NCBI RefSeq assembly: GCF_021730395.1
Contig: NC_069361.1
Span: forward strand, 69,015,001-69,079,000
Reading direction: 5' to 3'
Length of the DNA stretch: 64,000 bases
From: Mercenaria mercenaria
Taxonomy: Eukaryota > Mollusca > Bivalvia > Venerida > Veneridae
The position numbers were made by a program, and so were the translations under genes. Positions 58,344 through 64,000 of the stretch are shown in pieces (the first letter of the stretch is position 1; each line of letters starts with the position of its first letter). A model generated the notes under the pieces. It searched no databases. It was given only the letters and a program-made list of their open reading frames with translations, and was not told the origin of the DNA.

Positions 58344-59104
58344 TTAAACATTAATGATAGTACCTACAAAGTGTTGAATATACCTATGGAAAGGCCTAAA
58401 TTTGAACTTCAGCATACTATCATCAGTATAACTGTATTTTAAAGCATATTTAAGTAAATGATCTTATTGAAAATCAATACTTGATCTTGTCTAAGCCGAT
58501 ACGTCAAAATACATTTCAAATGTCGATCATAAATAATTTTTCAAATGGCGAGTCCAAAGTTTCTCCTGAAAGAGCAGCATGCCATACTTAAAAATCGTGT
58601 AAAATATTAAAAAATACTTTGTATTTGCACGAAGGATTCACATAATTATGACATAAGTGAGCTCAAATGTTCAGGTAAAACAAAACAATGCAAGGTTAGA
58701 ATCCCACTGTACTTTCCTTCTCAACAAATTAAGGTCGTCTAAAGAAAACGTATGAAAGAATAGATCTATCAGATTATATGCAAATATATTTATCATCCAA
58801 AACGATTCTGAGTCAAATACGCTAAATACAGAAACATAATTTTTCAATAATCTTTAAAATACTGTTGTTTTGAAAAACATTGAAAATTGGCAGCACTAAT
58901 GTCGAAATATAGACAATAAGTGATCGTGTCAGGATTTTTTTCTTCTTTCCGTACACAATTTCGTAGCAAAATCTTTGAATTTTTGTCTTCTAACAGTACA
59001 CTTTTGGCTGTCGACTTTCTGTACACTACCTTTCTTCAATATCATCGTCCGCCATTTTTACTTTTTCTCGCCGTAAACCATGTCACGTGATAGCACTCAG
59101 TGAG

Positions 59105-59270
59105 TATCAGCGTATATTCTCCGCTGAACTATTTTACCATATACATTTTAGGCAATTAAATTAAACAAATACATATATGACATTTACTTGCCCATTAATA
59201 TACAAGTAACGGGACTTGTGTTATAACTTATCACGAGATGGGCATGTCGATGCATTTGCACGAGAAACAA
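59105..59270. repeat. Block C1 of a dispersed repeat
   Basis: Matches 63330-63482 in the same orientation (GCGTATATTCTCCGCTGAAC through GCATTTGCACGAGAA). Confidence 0.8.
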
Positions 59271-59339
59271 TATATTTATTTTCAATGTGTTCAAATGGAA
59301 TTCCATTTAATATGTTAAATAAAGAAAATAACAGTATCT

Positions 59340-59421
59340 CGACGAGGATGGGATTCGAACCCACGCGGGCAGAGCCCAATGGATTAGCAGTCCATCGCCT
59401 TAACCACTCGGCCACCTCGTC
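59340..59421 (-). tRNA. tRNA-Ser (GCU), second copy
   Basis: The same 82-nt sequence as the plus-strand gene at 49510. The anticodon is at 59386-59388 (reads AGC on the plus strand). Intact acceptor, class II variable arm and T arm, with a TTTT tract downstream on the minus strand. The two genes have unrelated flanks. Confidence 0.97.
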
Positions 59422-62040
59422 TGCATATCAATTTTGTCTTGTAATTAATTTCTGATTAGTGTACGTTCCATTCGATAACTTATGCAGGTTTATCTTAATA
59501 TATTTGATATCATACAGATTAAGTTGTAAATATTGCATTTTTGTACGTCAAGAGTTTTCGTACCCACTGGATCTGGATAGATCGAAACAAGTGTTGTATT
59601 TCTGTTGAAATAAATACAAAAATGTTGCAACACAGTTGTTTGCGCTTACTTAATTAAATAATCGATTATTACTTGTAAATTTAGTAAAAATTTAATATGA
59701 ACCGTTAACGTAGAAAAGTAATTTTTAGATTGGGCAATCTGTTAGCAAGCAGGTGTTGCAAGGACCATGCCATTATTACATGTAATACATCATATTTATT
59801 TAAAGTGTACATTTTATTGCTTCAACTTTACAATAAACGAAGTAAGTAAAGAATGATACCAGCAGCTCCCTAGTGAGGCGCCTAGCAATGAAAGGAAAAC
59901 TGGATTCTCTCCTCTTGTACTCCCATGGCCATGGGTTCCACCTGAGGATTCGAGAGTGATTAATTTAAGTTGTAAAACTTGCTCCACAATCGACCGAAAA
60001 ATAAATTAGGATAAACCAGCAAGACGTCGTCACCATTTTCATTTGCACATGTTATTTTCATCCTGTATCACCTATGTTAAGAATGTTGAATAATTGCAAA
60101 CATAATAAGCACAAGATGCATGCAACATATACAATGGTTAATATGGTAGGTGCTAGAATCGGATTGAATTAGTTAGAGCAGGAATGAAATGGATGATTAT
60201 CGGGTGGTTGGGGTTCAAACCGGTTTCGGATATGCTTACCTCGCCTTACCCTTAATTCAATAGTATTAACATGATTTAATTAAATGTTGCTTTTCCAAAG
60301 CCTTTTCATGTTGCATTAAATGATGTTTGTTTTTCATAATATGACACACGCGTTTTGGTTAGATTGTTCTAGTAATATGTGTATTATTATGAATTTCAAG
60401 ATAATGACATCCAGGGTTCAATACTATTGTCTGGCTTTGGTTTGTAAAAGTTGGCTTCGTTCAATTTGTTTAGGAGTTTTATTCTTTTCTTTTGCTAGTT
60501 TTAGTTAAATAAGCACACAATAAATCAAGTTTTAACTAACACCAATTAATTAGTTTGTAGTTAGCTATAGCTTCTGCTAATAGAACCGACAGTACGTTAC
60601 ATATAGACAGCTCGGCCATTTTGAGATAATAAAGTCTTTGCACAAGAATGTGTATTCAACCGAATAAAATGCTGATTACGTAATATTATCCCTTGAATGA
60701 AAATTTAGTATGGTAGACTGATTTCTTTTCCATATTCCGAAGAAATAACTAAAGTACTAGAATGTCTGAAATGCGATTCATGACAAGATGATAGTCAACA
60801 TTACAGACATGAACATCGTTGCGTGGGCAGTCTGGCAGCAACAAGTTCAAATAACGGAAACATTTTATCCTCTAAATGATAATAAAACACAAATGGAAGA
60901 CACTGTTCATTCAGACGTTGCGTGTTCCAATGCAAGATGTTAAAAAGCCATTTCATAAAACATGCATGAAAGTTACACCTACGCCAGTCTGAAGGGAGGG
61001 CTAATTAAAGACATCATGACACACTTGGTGTGTTACTCAATCAATTGATTTGATGAATATAAAGCCTTTCCATTCAAATGTCAGCTATACTGAAAGTAAA
61101 TAAATCCAACAATACTGCTTTATTTTTACTTAAGTCTGTTTCTCATTTTATCTTGAAAATGATATTTTATTAATTATTTTACGTGAATTTACAAGTTCAA
61201 AAGACTTTGTAGCATTATGGTCAAAAACGGGCTCTGGCATTGTATTGTCTCTATAGGTACAGTGTCATGACTTTGGTCTTTTAATCGTCTGGACTACGAA
61301 CGCTTGCGTTTGATCCGCTACTCTTTACGTCTATAAAAATGGCATTGTTGCCTAATAGAAATATATATAATTATATCAATAGAGACAATATTAATAGACT
61401 CTGAGATGAATTTTTCCAACTATGTACATTTTTTTTTTCGGATATGTTGGACATTTTACTTTCATAAGTAATACAAATCTAAAAAGTAAAATATTCCAAT
61501 TATATATCAAGATATGCACTTTATTTTACATGTGCCACGTCTATACCTATATATTTGACTCATTAGAAAGATATTTCTATTTCTGTCATTGAAATTGTTC
61601 CCGGAGATATTTTTGAAAATAACAACTGCTATCTTTTAAAGTTGATTCTTACCTTTTTGGGTCACAAATGTCAGAAAATTGTTTATTGTGATACTAATAT
61701 ATTATTCACACTGTCTTTTGTGTAACCTTTGTTTGTTATAAACGTTCGGCATTTTATATCATTAACTATCACGTTTAAGACTTGTTTCACTTACTATCAG
61801 TGCACTGGGCAACATTATGTTGTGGGGCAGTCCTTTTCCTTATACAAGCACTGCACACAAGCACGTGCCAAACAACCCGTAAGCAGCATACCTGACTCCA
61901 GGAAGCATACTTTTTGATAATTGCAGTTAGTTTTAGCCTGCGAAGAAAGAGCACTCGCAAAGCAAAGACCACCGTAGAGCTCTTAAAACCACTGTCATTC
62001 TATAAAGGGTTTACTTTCAGAGCCTTGGATATTGTATAAT
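59422..62040. other. Nothing clearly recognised
   Basis: AT-rich spacer. B-box-like phrases at about 60215 (GGGTTCAAACC) and 61305 (CGTTTGATCC) hint at SINE relics but lack matching A boxes. Confidence 0.4.
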
Positions 62041-62480
62041 CACCCCTTGGATAAGGTGTCTGATTTTTAATTTTGTCTTTTGATAGTTCCTGTGAAACGC
62101 AGGCTCCATAACCTCAGATCCCCTTCCAAAATTCCAGTTTGTTTAGTTCTGCCCTTTGTTTTCTCGTTTGGGGCAAACCCTTTACTTTATCTGAGGACCA
62201 AACGCCGCTCTTCATGGAATTACACACCTCAACACGTGTATCATTGAAGGTTCCATGTTCACCGCCGTTTGAATACATCTGCGGATGTCTCTGAATTGCT
62301 TTTTGTACTTTTAGCATGTGTAAATGTTGAGTTCTGCTCAACCCGGGGCTAGAGGGCGTGGACGGTAGCATGCACTTCCACTACCGTCCATGAACAGGCT
62401 CAATCAAACCGAGCCTGCCACATTTTCGTATTTGTCGTGTTGAGCGACCTGTGAAGTTTCCACTTTTCTTTATTTTACTT
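62041..62480 (-). repeat. Probable dispersed repeat with an 85-codon minus-strand frame
   Basis: Contains CCGTCCATGAACAGGCTCAA and AACCGAGCCTGCCACATTTT, which I recall as repeated in bivalve sequence. The frame at 62371-62114 has no domain I recognise. Confidence 0.35.
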
Positions 62481-62853
62481 TTGTATGTCTGAATCGACAA
62501 TATGAGTATTTGCAATTAATATTTCAATATTTTCATTTTAATTTTATATGCTATGTATTTTGTTGAAAACGTGTAGAATCATGAATTTATATAGTCACCT
62601 ATCAATTTTAACAGCCATATTGTAAATAAGATTCAATTTCATTGTACAATGTAATTCCTTCATAAAACAAAACACTATCAATATTATTATCAAAATTATC
62701 ATTTTCATCATCTTATCAATTTTTGTACTATTGTCATTATTATTATTACGATTATTTTTATTAGTATGTTTGCAGGAACTATATTGACCCAGATCAAATC
62801 TATACCTACTAGCAATGATGTATTTGTTCCGTAAATGACTCTTTGAATTTTAT

Positions 62854-63482
62854 CTGGCTATCTTTGCATTTTTATATCGATTTTGTTTTTCTTTTTTTTT
62901 TTTTTTTTGAAATTCAACTAATTCGTTTTTGCATTTCAAGGGATCGAAAGGCTGTGCTTGTTACTATGGTACGGATTCTACGCATTTGAATCCATCATCA
63001 GCATGTGAAGCTGGCGAAACAAAAAGGGACCTAACCAAACATTGATTATCAAAAAAAGAAATTATTTTCACTAAGACATAACGATAGAAAAAATCCAGAA
63101 AACTGTAAGACAGGCGGTAAAAGAAATTAGTACGTAAACGAAATATGTTAATATTATGAAATAAATGCATAAACTTATAAATAGAAAGTATATTATAATT
63201 CAAAATTTATAAAATAATGAAAAATATGAGGAAACAAGGATCACACGGGGGAACGTATCAAAATCAAATAACATTTTAACTGAAGATGGCTAGAACTATT
63301 CAGTCAATTTCTACGACCGACAGTATCTGCGTATATTCTCCGCTGAACTATTTTACCATATACATTTTAGGCAATTGAATCAAGCAAATACATGTACTTG
63401 CCAGTTATTAATATACAAGTAATGGGACTTGTGTAAAAACTTATCATGAGATAGGCATGTCTATGCATTTGCACGAGAACAA
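62854..63482. repeat. Blocks A2-C2 joined: uninterrupted copy of the target repeat
   Basis: A2 (62854-63328) matches 53933-54414 and C2 (63330-63482) matches 59105-59270. They meet at a single AGTATC. Confidence 0.8.
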
Positions 63483-63659
63483 CGTTACCTATGTGCTCTG
63501 CTAAAGACTGCATAATTTACAATACGTATGGTGTCCGAACATTGAGCTTAGGAATCAGAATATCTATATATTCCTCTTCACATAACTCTGTTTCTTTTGT
63601 TAAATCTTAAGTCACACCTGAATCCCAAGTTGTACTGCTAATTGTCCTAATCTAACTGA

Positions 63660-63909
63660 GACCCATTCCACAAAGCCTATTTAGGACAAAGAAGTAAGAT
63701 GTTTCGTGAACGTCATTTTAAGTTTTAACTGATAACTTAATTCAAGGATATGAGCCAAAAAAGAATAAGATATATTTGTACTAAATTTGAATTAACGGCA
63801 CACTTTAAAAATATACAAGTTAAATCCTATGAAATAGATGTGCTTTAAAAGTCCATACTTTAGGAGGAATCTTTGGAGGAAAATTACGAACCATTGTGAA
63901 ATGGGCCCC
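63660..63909. mobile_element. Small MITE with CCCATTYCACAA ends
   Basis: The left end ACCCATTCCACAAAG is the approximate inverse of the right end TTGTGAAATGGGCCC; about 250 bp. The ends are common in marine invertebrate repeats, to my recollection. Confidence 0.45.
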
Positions 63910-64000
63910 TGGTGGCTAATGTCTGTAGGTCCTCTAATGAGCATAATTTCAGGCGAGGACATGCATATGAGTTCAACTACTCACTTTCCTTACGCCGTCG

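Larger units (their letters stand above)
54415..59104. mobile_element. 4.7-kb element with long inverted ends and 6-bp target duplication
   Basis: The left end (54415-55196) and right end (58663-59104) are inverse copies: CTGTCACGTGACGTGG, ATGGCGGACG and CAGACAAAAATTCAAGATTT-like phrases. The left arm carries an extra about 350 bases. AGTATC flanks both sides, and the related locus at 63328 has a single AGTATC with A and C sequence joined, which is the empty site. Inside are a SINE (56131) and a TTAA element (56709). Long inverted ends with a 6-bp duplication recall Polintons, but no Polinton gene is present, so the family is left open. Confidence 0.65.

Overview
This is a eukaryotic, AT-rich, intron- and repeat-dense genomic window, most likely from a bivalve mollusc and perhaps a venerid-type clam. 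The evidence is: one multi-exon animal gene with GT/AG introns, two identical nuclear tRNA-Ser(GCU) genes, a tRNA-headed SINE resembling the molluscan RUDI/V-SINE type, and several MITE families (including a 222-bp palindrome at 32.47-32.70 kb) that I recall from clam sequence. The species is inference only.

Layout: (1) 0-9.4 kb is repeats. It includes a ghost of exon 2 of the main gene at about 1.18 kb and a 1.9-kb TTAA-flanked element at 3.27-5.17 kb. (2) 9.4-43.6 kb holds the only recognisable host protein gene: a secreted HExxHxxGxxHD metzincin of the ADAMTS/mig-17-like kind, plus strand, 14 exons. All exons were found by frame and splice-phase matching. It has a signal peptide, a basic prodomain, a furin site, a catalytic domain with Met-turn, a cysteine-rich domain and a Lys/Arg-rich tail. 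An in-frame TGA lies just before the last intron. (3) Its introns are packed with mobile DNA: TTAA-target MITEs, foldback hairpins, a Tc1/mariner-type transposon in the last intron, a LINE tail, and arrays of degenerate words in 10- or 20-bp register. (4) 43.8-49.5 kb holds another dyad array, a 209-bp TA MITE, and a 3.7-kb TTAA/TIR element carrying a broken tyrosine recombinase. It is related to the 1.9-kb element at 3.3 kb. (5) 49.5-64 kb holds the tRNA-Ser genes and one tRNA relic, LINE fragments, a SINE, and a 4.7-kb element with long inverted ends. A related copy of its target at 62.85-63.48 kb preserves the uninterrupted site.

The most unusual structure is the recurrence of five unrelated arrays whose short units keep a 10/20/41-bp spacing (about one, two or four DNA helical turns) while their sequence varies. 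Next come the YR-bearing TTAA element and the TGA in the metalloprotease gene.
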